Assembly: GCA_016280395.1 (NCBI GenBank)
Contig: JAEEGQ010000154.1
Coordinates: 1-43,860, forward strand
DNA: 43,860 bases
Source of the DNA: Lachnospiraceae bacterium
GTDB lineage: Bacteria > Bacillota > Clostridia > Lachnospirales > Lachnospiraceae
Reading direction: 5' to 3'
Shown here: piece after piece, positions 32,916 to 40,340 of the stretch
How positions within the stretch are numbered: the stretch's first letter is position 1
Layout of the letters: each line of letters begins with the position of its first letter
The notes under the pieces: generated by a model
Databases searched by the model: none
What the model was told of the DNA's origin: nothing
Seen by the model: only the letters and a program-made list of their open reading frames with translations
Position numbers and translations under genes: made by a program

Positions 32916-34112
32916 ATGGGCATTTTGAAAAGGCTGTCGCGGAAAAAGAAGTCACTGCTCCTGATGGCTGTCGCAGCTGCTGCAGCCGGCATTATCGCTG
33001 TTGCCGAAGCATTAAACGGCGGGCTTAAAGGCGGCAGGCTTTACCGGCCAAAGGACAGTGAAAAGACTGAGTACGGCCTTGAATGGAGTGCCGACAGTCC
33101 CGATGAAAAGCAGGGAAAGGTAAGCTTAAGCATCAACAGGAAGCCGCCGGATGAAGCGGATATTGAGAAGATATTCCGTTACGGGGAGGAATACCTGCAC
33201 GCGTTATACCCCGAGGACTGTGTGATAACGGGGGATATGGACTTTAAGAGCAGGATCCCGGATACCGGGATAAAGCTTGTCTGGGAGCCTGAGAATTACC
33301 TATACCTCAATACCGACGGAACAAGAAGAGAAGCGGATACGGGGGCGGACGGGAAGCCTCTTGCGGTCCGCGTGACCATGAGTGCCTACGGTGAAAAGCG
33401 GGAGACAACACTGCACGTTCTTTTGAAAAACGCCGATGAAAACCTGACTTTCGGGGAGCGCCTCGACAGATATATCCACGAGCTTGAACAGGATACGGGC
33501 AAAGAGTGGATAGAACTGCCGGAATCCTTCGAGGGTGTGGATATCTCCTGGAACAGGGCAAAGAAACATAACGCTCTGAAGCTGTTTCTGCTGATCCCGC
33601 TGATACCGGCAATAGTGTACCTGAAAGACTTCGAGAACAGACGGAACGCGGGGAAAAACAGGGAAAAGGCTCTTATGGACGAATACCCGGAGGTGGTCTC
33701 GAAGATGCTTTTGCTCCTTGAAGCCGGGCTTACCGTGCGCGCAGCCTGGGGGCACATTGTAAAGAACATGGCCGGTGACGCGGGGAAAGCTGTTCTGTAC
33801 GAGGAGATGAAGGTGGCATTCAACGAGATGGAGAACGGAGTGTCGGAGCGCGCCGCCTGCGAGGATTTCGGGAAACGTTGCAGGCTTTTGCCGTATATGC
33901 GGTTTGCCGGGCTTCTCGGCCAAAATCTCACCAAGGGCTCCGTGTCGGTGCTGCCTCTTCTTGAACAGGAGGCGATAGATGCTTTTGAAGAGCGGAAGGA
34001 GGCGGCAAAACGAGCCGGCGAGGAAGCAGGAACAAAGCTTCTCATACCGATGGCCGGGATGCTCATCATCATACTTGCGATGATAATGTATGCCGCGTTT
34101 CAGAGCATTTGA
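32916..34112 (+). CDS. tadC: Tad pilus platform protein TadC with extracytoplasmic insertion
   Basis: 398 residues from ATG 32916, AAGGAG 10 bases upstream; a frame 21 codons longer lacks a site. An N-terminal helix (about 13-34) is followed by about 190 polar residues outside the membrane (about 40-230, including DIEKIFRYGEEYLHALYP). Then come a helix (LFLLIPLIPAIVYL), the T2SF domain (EYPEVVSKMLLLLEAGLTVRAAW, MENGVSERAACEDFGKR) and a final helix (MAGMLIIILAMIMYAAF). Ordinary TadC is close to 300 residues, so the outer domain is an addition seen, as far as I know, in clostridial Tad systems. It pairs with TadB. Confidence 0.85.
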   Translation: MGILKRLSRKKKSLLLMAVAAAAAGIIAVAEALNGGLKGGRLYRPKDSEKTEYGLEWSADSPDEKQGKVSLSINRKPPDEADIEKIFRYGEEYLHALYPEDCVITGDMDFKSRIPDTGIKLVWEPENYLYLNTDGTRREADTGADGKPLAVRVTMSAYGEKRETTLHVLLKNADENLTFGERLDRYIHELEQDTGKEWIELPESFEGVDISWNRAKKHNALKLFLLIPLIPAIVYLKDFENRRNAGKNREKALMDEYPEVVSKMLLLLEAGLTVRAAWGHIVKNMAGDAGKAVLYEEMKVAFNEMENGVSERAACEDFGKRCRLLPYMRFAGLLGQNLTKGSVSVLPLLEQEAIDAFEERKEAAKRAGEEAGTKLLIPMAGMLIIILAMIMYAAFQSI

Positions 34113-34121
34113 TACGCAAAA

Positions 34122-34209
34122 CGGGACCGGGTCTGCCCGGGAACGTGAATAAAAGCGGGACCGGGTCTGCCCGGGAACGTGAATAAAAGCGGGGCCGGGC
34201 CGCCCGGAT
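34122..34209 (+). repeat. 34-bp tandem repeat of GC-rich hairpins before the pilin gene
   Basis: Units begin at 34122, 34156 and 34190. The first two are identical over 34 bases; the third is a diverged copy of the first 20. Each contains a hairpin (CCGGG-TCTG-CCCGG, third CCGGG-CCG-CCCGG) followed by AACGTGAATAAAAG in units 1 and 2. The array fills the gap between the tadC stop and the leader of flp. Possible roles are mRNA processing or stabilisation that boosts pilin yield, or serial weak pause sites. Confidence 0.9.
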
Positions 34210-34256
34210 CCCTGCACAGAAAGATTGGCTGCGATTTGCGGCAAGGGAGGAAGAAC

Positions 34257-34454
34257 ATGAAAAAGATTCAAAACATGCTTAAAAAAGTGTTTGGGACCGC
34301 AGGTTCCGACAACAGGGGGATCGGCGTGATAGAGGTGCTGCTCATTTTGGTGGTCATAGTGGGCCTGATTTTAGTTTTTAAGAACCAGATAGGCAGCATC
34401 ATAACATCCGCTTTCAATGCCATCAACGGGAATGTTGATACGATAATCAACTGA
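34257..34454 (+). CDS. flp: Flp-type pilin (Flp1-like)
   Basis: A 65-residue class IV-type prepilin from ATG 34257, with GGGAGGAAG 6 bases upstream. The leader ends at Gly21, giving cleavage in NRG/IGVIEVLL with the conserved Glu at +5 (Glu26), and then one hydrophobic stem (VLLILVVIVGLILVF) and the short tail KNQIGSIITSAFNAING. The mature pilin would be 44 residues. The form matches the Flp1-like family of Firmicutes. It is the main subunit of the pilus and should be the most abundant product of the operon, consistent with the repeat array before it. Cleavage is by the peptidase at 37840. Confidence 0.93.
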   Translation: MKKIQNMLKKVFGTAGSDNRGIGVIEVLLILVVIVGLILVFKNQIGSIITSAFNAINGNVDTIIN

Positions 34455-34455
34455 T

Positions 34456-36792
34456 ATGGGGCAAAAGCAAAAGGGTGTTATAACCGTATATCTGACGCTT
34501 ACCCTGCTGCTCGTCACCTCGCTCTTGTTTGTGGCGATAGAATCCGCAAGAACGGCGCTGATACGCTTTTTTGCCGAGGATGCCGCAAGGCTTTCCGCAG
34601 CCTCGGTGCTTGCGGACTACTGTACTCCCCTGTATGAGGGTTATCATGTTTTTGCGAGGGAATCCAAAGGAAAGACACTTGCCTCCAAAAAAACCTTTGT
34701 AAAACAGGAATTTGCAAAGATGTTTAGAAAAAACCTGCCTGAAAAGACTGTCGGAGATTTTTCGCCGGCGGAAGTAAGCGTAAATGTTACGGACGCGGTG
34801 GCGATAACGGATCATGAAGGCGCCTTTTTCAGGCAGCAGGCTGCAGAGTACATGGAATACAGGGGAGCGGGATTTGCCGCAGAAAAGCTGCTTGAAGTGT
34901 TTGGTGTGTTCGCAGACACCGGAAAGACTGCAGAGCTTCTTGACTGGGAATCGAAGGTGCAGGAGGAGCTTGCGGATATCGACAGGACCATATTGCTGCT
35001 GATGCAGGATATCGACGGTATAAAAGTTACCGGAGACGGAGTTAAGCTTGGGTGGTTCGGAGGCGTAAAGACTGTTCCGGATTTTGTTAAGAAGCTGTAT
35101 ATCGGGACTCCGTCAATGACAGATGTTTCCGTTAATGTGCCCGAGCTTTACGGGGCGCTTTCGGGAAAATACTGCGATCCTCTCGGGATCACCGCAAAAA
35201 TGCTTGAGGCGGCCGATGAATGCAGGGGCCATCAGGCCAAAAAGGATGCAAACGAGGCAGAGATACAGCGTTTAAACGAAGAGGCGGATGCGCTCGAAGG
35301 GCAGGAAGGACGCGGGGGAGAGATACTTAAGCTCAGGGCAGGAGCGGCTCTGCTCGTGGCGGAGAATGCCTTGCTGGACACAAAACTCATGATCTCAAAG
35401 GCAAAGTACGGGATCGCGGAAAACGAGCTTAATAAGCTTATAACCGGCTGCAGCAAAGCGATCGACAGCGCGCTCGGGCACATAAAAGAGATCAGGCAGC
35501 GTCAGGATGCAGTAAAGCCTTCGGTCCACGGTTTTATTGATGCGCTTGGCGGTGCGGCGGAATGGCTTGACGCGGATATGCTTGAAGGATTGCTTGAGAA
35601 TGCGGGGCTTTTTGAGGAATACATCGGAGAGAAACCTCCGACGACGGACAGGATCCCGGATCTTGCAACCATGGAAAAGACGCTTAAGGCAGATAAAGAG
35701 GTACTTACGAGGGCCGGGTATATCCTTGCTTCTTCAGATGCTCTTACTTTTGGGCAGACGGATAAACAGGACGCGGACGCATTGTTCGGTGAATACAGCT
35801 TTGAGGGACTGCTGTTCGATTATACCGGCATGAAGCTTAAAGCCGGGGGACCGAATCCGCTTGACACGATATCAAGTCTGATAAAGAGCGGAATCTCGGG
35901 ACTTGTGATATCGGAGGATGCAGAGATCTCAGGCAGGTCATATTCCGGAGAGGATTTCCCAAGCCTTTTGGCGGGCTGTGGTTCGGATGATGCCTCTTTT
36001 GATCCCGGTGGCGGGATCGGCGCGATGTTTTCATCCTCGCCGTTAAACGGGCTTGCGGAAGTTCTTAAAAACGGTGTATCGGAGCTTGCAGAGGACGCGC
36101 TCTATATCTCTTATCTCTTTGACAATTTCGGGTATTACGGGAAACCTTCGGGACACGACGCTGTTTGCGAATATGAGCTTGAGTATATATTGTCGGGGAA
36201 GCTTTGCGACCGTGACAACTTAAACAGCGTGATAACAAAGATAGTGGCTGTAAGGACTGTGATGTGTTTTCTGCATATCATGTCGCGTTCCGAAAAGCGC
36301 GCGGAGGCAGGAGCCTTTGCGGCGACAGTGCTGGGGTTTACCGGCATGCCGGTCCTGGTGGAAATATTAAAGTACACACTGATCCTGCTTTGGAGCTTTG
36401 AAGAGGCGCTGATCGAGGTGTCCGCGCTCTTAAAAGGGAAAAAGGTTCCCGCAGTGCCGGATGACAGAAGCTTTGTCCTTACATTTCCCGAGGTCTTTAT
36501 GGTAAACAGGGCTTTGATCGCCTCAAAGAGCGATAGTTTTGAGGGGATGGCGGGCCTTGATTACAGGGCATATCTGATCCTGTTCCTTCTTTTGCAGGAC
36601 GAGGGCACGCAGAACCGGCGGACAATGGATGTTGCACAGGAGAATATCCGCCTGACCTTTGACAGCTTCAGGATGCAGACACTTCTGTACGGGTTTAATC
36701 TTGAAGCCTCGATAAAGTACAGTTCGCTGTTCCCGGGGCTTGCGGGACATTCGGGATATGTCATCAGATACAGCGGCGGCGGGAAATACTAA
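34456..36792 (+). CDS. DUF5702-type Tad-associated protein
   Basis: 778 residues. It opens KGVITVYLTLTLLLVTSLLFVAIESAR, a pseudopilin-like stem (helix about 8-28) typical of DUF5702 proteins in clostridial Tad loci. A long extracellular part follows, with a charged coiled-coil stretch at about 255-315 (EAEIQRLNEEADALEGQ). Near residue 620-660 there are hydrophobic segments (AFAATVLGFTGMPVLVEILKYTLILLWSF) that may insert in the membrane. TadG-like minor components of similar size anchor or cap the pilus in other bacteria; the function here is not established. The start is one base after the pilin stop without a clear ribosome site, so translation is probably coupled. Confidence 0.82.
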   Translation: MGQKQKGVITVYLTLTLLLVTSLLFVAIESARTALIRFFAEDAARLSAASVLADYCTPLYEGYHVFARESKGKTLASKKTFVKQEFAKMFRKNLPEKTVGDFSPAEVSVNVTDAVAITDHEGAFFRQQAAEYMEYRGAGFAAEKLLEVFGVFADTGKTAELLDWESKVQEELADIDRTILLLMQDIDGIKVTGDGVKLGWFGGVKTVPDFVKKLYIGTPSMTDVSVNVPELYGALSGKYCDPLGITAKMLEAADECRGHQAKKDANEAEIQRLNEEADALEGQEGRGGEILKLRAGAALLVAENALLDTKLMISKAKYGIAENELNKLITGCSKAIDSALGHIKEIRQRQDAVKPSVHGFIDALGGAAEWLDADMLEGLLENAGLFEEYIGEKPPTTDRIPDLATMEKTLKADKEVLTRAGYILASSDALTFGQTDKQDADALFGEYSFEGLLFDYTGMKLKAGGPNPLDTISSLIKSGISGLVISEDAEISGRSYSGEDFPSLLAGCGSDDASFDPGGGIGAMFSSSPLNGLAEVLKNGVSELAEDALYISYLFDNFGYYGKPSGHDAVCEYELEYILSGKLCDRDNLNSVITKIVAVRTVMCFLHIMSRSEKRAEAGAFAATVLGFTGMPVLVEILKYTLILLWSFEEALIEVSALLKGKKVPAVPDDRSFVLTFPEVFMVNRALIASKSDSFEGMAGLDYRAYLILFLLLQDEGTQNRRTMDVAQENIRLTFDSFRMQTLLYGFNLEASIKYSSLFPGLAGHSGYVIRYSGGGKY

Positions 36793-36805
36793 GCCTTGTA
36801 CGGAT

Positions 36806-36954
36806 GCTTTTCCGTTGCCTTTCAAATCTGTTCTTACCAACCAATCCTATTGTTATTTCTCCCGGAGTACAATTCGTTACGGAGCCCTGGTTGAGGCTCC
36901 GCCAAACCTTCGTTTTTTCAGGTATAAGAACAGATTTGCAATGCAACGGAAAGC
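36806..36954 (+). repeat. 149-bp structured element with 30-bp inverted arms inside the Tad operon
   Basis: The left arm (36806-36836) and right arm (36925-36954) are inverted copies matching at about 27 of 30 positions, sharing CCGTTGC and AAATCTGTTCTTA. Between them is a perfect 7-bp hairpin CGGAGCC/GGCTCCG (36880-36886 / 36895-36901). The element fills the gap between the DUF5702 gene and the TadE-like gene, ending just before its ribosome site. It could be a MITE-like insertion or a structured RNA that controls the downstream pseudopilins. No target duplication is seen. Confidence 0.85.
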
Positions 36955-36968
36955 AGGGGAAGGAGATC

Positions 36969-37856
36969 ATGAAGAAACAAAAGGCTTTGCTCACAGTGGA
37001 AGCGGCACTTGTGCTTCCGCTGTTTACCTGCACCGTGCTGGTGCTGTGTTTTATCCTTAAGATATTTATGCTTGAGCTAAGGGTCCAGAACGCTATTTCA
37101 AGGGCCTGTGAGGATATCGCTTCCTGCGGTTATCTCCTCAATAAAGCAGAGTCTTCCATGAATGAAAAACGCGAAAAGCTCCTTGAAAACGTACCGCTTG
37201 GGAATGCGCTGTTCGGTCTGTTTTCCGACCATGCCGAGGACTATGCTCTTAAACTGTTTGTTCTCGGGTATCTCGATAAGGATATCTTCGAAAAAGGCCG
37301 GGTAAGAGGCGGGTACAGCGGTGTAAGCTTTCTCGGTTCCGGGTTAAGGGACGGGGACAACTGTACCTGTATCCGCGTAAAGTATTATGTTGATGTTCCT
37401 TTTGTGGGGGATCTCATTCCCGACATTGAGATAGTCCAGTCTGCGGCAGCGGGCATCTTTTCGGGGAAAACGATAGCGCCAAAGGATCCGGATGAGAGCG
37501 GGAGCGGTGAAACCGTCTTTGTCACGAAAAATGCCGCAGTTTACCACACCAGCAGGGATTGTACGCATCTTAAGCTGACCGTGATGAAGGTCACAAAAGA
37601 GGAACTGCCGGGGAAACGCAGTTCGGACGGGCATAAATACTATGCCTGTGAGTTTTGTGTGAGGAAAAAGGCAGTACCGGACGAGGTCTACATTTCGCCT
37701 GAGGGAGACCGATACCACACAGACAGGAACTGCATAGGCTTAAGGCGCTATGTGAGCGAGGTCAGCCTCGATTCGATCGATCTTCCGAAATGCTCGAGGT
37801 GTGCGGCAAGAGATGAAAAAGAAAAGGAGGAAGCACAGGATGCAGGTGATCGATAA
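36969..37856 (+). CDS. TadE-like pseudopilin with two H-x4-C ... C-x2-C motifs
   Basis: 295 residues from ATG 36969, AAGGAG about 5 bases upstream; the 55 codons of open frame before it are the inverted-repeat element. The N-terminus KALLTVEAALVLPLFTCTVLVLCFIL is a TadE-type stem with the conserved Glu11. The C-terminus carries two similar halves: His193, Cys198, Cys227, Cys230 and His250, Cys255, Cys275, Cys278, in the setting YHTSRDCTHL / YACEFC and YHTDRNCIGL / PKCSRC. Such His/Cys sets normally bind zinc or form disulfides. TadE proteins are minor pilins that initiate or tip the pilus. The double motif suggests a folded metal or disulfide head. Confidence 0.85.
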   Translation: MKKQKALLTVEAALVLPLFTCTVLVLCFILKIFMLELRVQNAISRACEDIASCGYLLNKAESSMNEKREKLLENVPLGNALFGLFSDHAEDYALKLFVLGYLDKDIFEKGRVRGGYSGVSFLGSGLRDGDNCTCIRVKYYVDVPFVGDLIPDIEIVQSAAAGIFSGKTIAPKDPDESGSGETVFVTKNAAVYHTSRDCTHLKLTVMKVTKEELPGKRSSDGHKYYACEFCVRKKAVPDEVYISPEGDRYHTDRNCIGLRRYVSEVSLDSIDLPKCSRCAARDEKEKEEAQDAGDR

Positions 37857-38274
37857 TGTTTTCATCATATGTTTTCTTACGGTTTGTTGCGTGTCCGACA
37901 TACGTAAGAAGAGGATCGGAACGGGACTTCTTCTGGCAGGAGGCGGGATCGGAGCGGTTTTGCTGGTGATATCGCTGTGTCTTGGCACGATCGGTTTTCT
38001 GACTGTTGTTTCGGGGCTCCTTGTAGGTGCCGGAGCCGCGCTGATATCAAAGCTCACAGGGGAAAAGCTCGGAATGGGGGACGCCGTTGTGATCCTGATA
38101 TGCTGTCCCTTTGTTGGGGCTATGGAGGGCCTTTTTGTACTTCTTGCGGCTTTTCTTGGGGCAGCGGTGTTTTCCTTGGGACTTCTTGCGGTAAAGCATT
38201 GCGGCTTAAAGCACGAGCTCCCGTTTATCCCGTTTATGCTCGCGGGAGCGGCTTTCATGGTGGTGGCGGGATGA
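37840..38274 (+). CDS. tadV: Prepilin peptidase (A24 family, TadV/CpaA-like)
   Basis: 144 residues from ATG 37840, AAAGGAGG 9 bases upstream; it overlaps the preceding gene by 17 bases. Both catalytic aspartates of the A24 family are present: Asp20 in VSDIRKKRI and Asp81 in GMGDAVV. Four to five helices surround them. The size fits the short TadV/CpaA type, which lacks the methylase domain of PilD. It removes the leader peptides of Flp and the TadE-like pseudopilins at the inner membrane face. It is a compact protein; the cut before the second aspartate loop is normal for the family. Confidence 0.92.
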   Translation: MQVIDNVFIICFLTVCCVSDIRKKRIGTGLLLAGGGIGAVLLVISLCLGTIGFLTVVSGLLVGAGAALISKLTGEKLGMGDAVVILICCPFVGAMEGLFVLLAAFLGAAVFSLGLLAVKHCGLKHELPFIPFMLAGAAFMVVAG

Positions 38275-38831
38275 AGAAAACGAAGATCTGCAAGGGGACC
38301 GCGACTGTGGAAGCAGCTTTTATCATGCCTGTTGTAATAGGTGTGATGCTGCTTTTGCTCGAATATGCGCTGATGCTTCATGATGAGGCGGTACTTACGG
38401 CTGCTGCTGCAGAGGAGGTAATAAGCTGTACGGAATATTTAGAGGGGAAAAATGCCGGAAAATACGATTTTGCGGCACTTTCGCGCAGACGTCTTTTTTT
38501 CAGGGACAGCGACACCGCTGTAAACACGGCGAAGGAAGAGATAACAAGACGCCTTCGGACAGCTCTGCTTTTTTCCGAAATACAGGATGTTGAAGTCAAA
38601 AGAAAAGGAACGGACGTATTTGTCAACATAAAGATCAGGTTCAGGCGTGCCGTCCCGTTTCTGGGAGGCGCGGAAAAGACTGCCCAAATGAGGCATTCCC
38701 TGTTTGACAGGGAGACCAGGACAAGGCTTGCATCCGTGATCACGGATACTGTAAATATCATTAAAGACGCAATTTTTGGCGGGGAAGACACAAGATCTGA
38801 CCCGGGGGAGAATGATCATGGCATTGATTAA
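38271..38831 (+). CDS. tadE: TadE-family pseudopilin
   Basis: 186 residues from ATG 38271, which overlaps the peptidase stop by 4 bases. The N-terminus KGTATVEAAFIMPVVIGVMLLLLEYALMLHDE is the classic TadE stem, with Glu14 for leader processing. The remainder is a small extracellular domain ending VPFLGGAEKTAQMRHSLFDRETRTR. It should be a minor subunit alongside the TadE-like protein at 36969. Longer open frame upstream overlaps the peptidase and has no start signal. Confidence 0.9.
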   Translation: MKKTKICKGTATVEAAFIMPVVIGVMLLLLEYALMLHDEAVLTAAAAEEVISCTEYLEGKNAGKYDFAALSRRRLFFRDSDTAVNTAKEEITRRLRTALLFSEIQDVEVKRKGTDVFVNIKIRFRRAVPFLGGAEKTAQMRHSLFDRETRTRLASVITDTVNIIKDAIFGGEDTRSDPGENDHGID

Positions 38832-40026
38832 AGAATATCGCAGCGATATGCAGAAAAAAGAGCTTTTGCTCACTTTTACGGATGACGGAAGAGCGCCCGA
38901 ATACTATGAGAAAATGGTGCGTTTCAATGACATCGCGGGTGTGCTGAAGTTCAGGACGGATATAAACGACGGGACAAAGCAGTATGTTTATGCCGCCGAC
39001 GGGATGCGCCCGCTGGTGCTTGAATATGAGGACTGCAAGCCGGGTTTTGCCGAGCTTAAGAACGTTCTGTACGACATCATTGAATCCGTTGAAGAAGGCA
39101 GGCGTTTTCTGCTGAGCGAGGACGATTTTGTCATATGCGATGACTGTGTCTTCCTCGACGAGGAAAAACATGCGTATACGGTGTGCCTGCCGGGGTACGG
39201 AAAACCGCTGAAGAACCAGCTTTCCGCACTTTTTGAGTTCTATATGGACAAGATAGATTACAAGGATAAGGCTGCTGTAGTGGCGCTTTATGAGATCTAC
39301 AGAAAAAGCAGGGAGCCGGATTTTGGCTTTGAGCATATACGGAAGGCTTTTGGGGAACGCCCGGCGGGGGAAAGAAGACAAGCCGGAACCCGTCCCGAAA
39401 GCAGGGGAACAGAAAAAGGTCTTTTAATAGATGCTGAAACCGTCATAGAAAACAGCGCGGGAAACAGCCGTTTATCAGACACGGAAAACCGTTCCTTAAG
39501 CAACGCCGGAAACGGTGCGGATTATTACGGGTCGTGCAAAGAAATAGATTCCGGAACGGAAATGCGGGAAATACTCCCTTCGGAAAACCTGCACGAGCAG
39601 GAAAAGGAATTCGGAGCGATAACCGGGGAATATTCAAAAAATGCGAAGAAAAAGCGCCGGAGCCTCTTAAGCTTCCTTTCCAAAAACGAAGGGACAAAAC
39701 TTCTCTACAACAGCAGAGAGGGGGAAATGCGGCTCGAATCTGCCGATGAGAGCGAGAGTATAAGCATTACCCGGTGGCCTTTTGTGATAGGCAAGGGAGA
39801 TCCATCACATAAGCCGGATTATGCCCTGCAGTACCCGCAGATCTCCAGGGTGCATGCAAGGCTTTCAAAGGATGAAAACGGGGAGATCCGGATAGAGGAC
39901 ATGCGCTCACTAAACGGGACCTATGTTAACGGAAAGGAAGTCTCCCCCGGAAAGCCGGTAAGACTAAACCCCGGGGATGCCGTATGCTTTGCAAATCGCA
40001 GGTTTATCCTTCGCGCAGCGATCTGA
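38818..40026 (+). CDS. DUF6382/FHA-domain protein at the end of the Tad operon
   Basis: 402 residues from ATG 38818, with GGGGGAG 7 bases upstream. Residues about 1-170 form a soluble domain of the DUF6382 type often found with clostridial FHA proteins. A low-complexity charged linker follows (about 180-300), then a C-terminal FHA domain (about 313-402) with FVIGKGD, ISRVHARL and SLNGTYVNGK, all the phosphothreonine-binding positions. FHA proteins read Ser/Thr kinase signals and are common in clostridial Tad loci. It likely tunes pilus assembly in response to phosphorylation. No kinase is in the window. Confidence 0.88.
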   Translation: MALIKEYRSDMQKKELLLTFTDDGRAPEYYEKMVRFNDIAGVLKFRTDINDGTKQYVYAADGMRPLVLEYEDCKPGFAELKNVLYDIIESVEEGRRFLLSEDDFVICDDCVFLDEEKHAYTVCLPGYGKPLKNQLSALFEFYMDKIDYKDKAAVVALYEIYRKSREPDFGFEHIRKAFGERPAGERRQAGTRPESRGTEKGLLIDAETVIENSAGNSRLSDTENRSLSNAGNGADYYGSCKEIDSGTEMREILPSENLHEQEKEFGAITGEYSKNAKKKRRSLLSFLSKNEGTKLLYNSREGEMRLESADESESISITRWPFVIGKGDPSHKPDYALQYPQISRVHARLSKDENGEIRIEDMRSLNGTYVNGKEVSPGKPVRLNPGDAVCFANRRFILRAAI

Positions 40027-40031
40027 CACTG

Positions 40032-40060
40032 TTGCCGGCTGACCAAAACTGTGATAAAAT
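40032..40060 (+). promoter_or_regulatory. Promoter of the small orphan gene
   Basis: TTGCCG (40032-40037), 17-bp spacer, TAAAAT (40055-40060), with transcription expected near 40067, 17 bases before the ATG. It starts right after the FHA stop. Confidence 0.6.
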
Positions 40061-40083
40061 AACGTTGTCTGCAAGGGGTTACA

Positions 40084-40293
40084 ATGAAAACAGACTTAAA
40101 AGGATGTCCGTTCGAATACCCTGCGTGTTATTTGGAACGCAGGGAGTACGTAAAAAAAAGCCCCGACGGGCTTGCGAAAGTTCTTCGCTTCCTTGATACA
40201 CCGGGGCTTAATTCTTCGGATGTTGTAAAGTTTATTATGGATCAGCCTGACTTTCATGAATATGGCGCAAGCATGAAGGAAATGGTGGTTTGA
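40084..40293 (+). CDS. Small protein of unknown function (69 residues)
   Basis: AAGGGG lies 6 bases before the ATG and a promoter lies at 40032-40060, so the gene is credible although no family is recognised. The protein is soluble, with two Cys in a CPFEYPACYLERREYV opening and a helical rest (GLAKVLRFLDTPGLNSSDVVKFIMD). It could be a small regulator or a housekeeping peptide. It converges with buk; the hairpin at 40317-40335 follows it. Confidence 0.6.
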   Translation: MKTDLKGCPFEYPACYLERREYVKKSPDGLAKVLRFLDTPGLNSSDVVKFIMDQPDFHEYGASMKEMVV

Positions 40294-40316
40294 TCTTTAC
40301 CGGAAATGAGAAGACC

Positions 40317-40340
40317 GGGGGTATTGTTTACCCCCATTTT
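40317..40340. terminator. Hairpin between the small gene and buk
   Basis: GGGGGTA (40317-40323) pairs with TACCCCC (40329-40335) around TTGTT, then ATTTT. It overlaps the buk stop codon on the minus strand, so it mainly suits the small plus-strand gene; for buk the T-run is poor. Confidence 0.6.

Noticed and set aside
34122-34209. 34-bp repeats as CRISPR or as coding repeats
   Set aside because: No spacers, and 34 is not a multiple of three; apparent repeat peptides on either strand are by-products of the array.
33300-34271. Long minus-strand frame (323 codons) opposite tadC
   Set aside because: It lies antisense to a well-supported T2SF gene, has no ribosome site and its product is His/Arg/Pro-rich as expected from shadow frames in GC-rich third positions.
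36804-36968. N-terminal extension of the TadE-like protein
   Set aside because: The extension is encoded by the inverted-repeat element and lacks a ribosome site, whereas ATG 36969 has AAGGAG and begins a canonical TadE stem.
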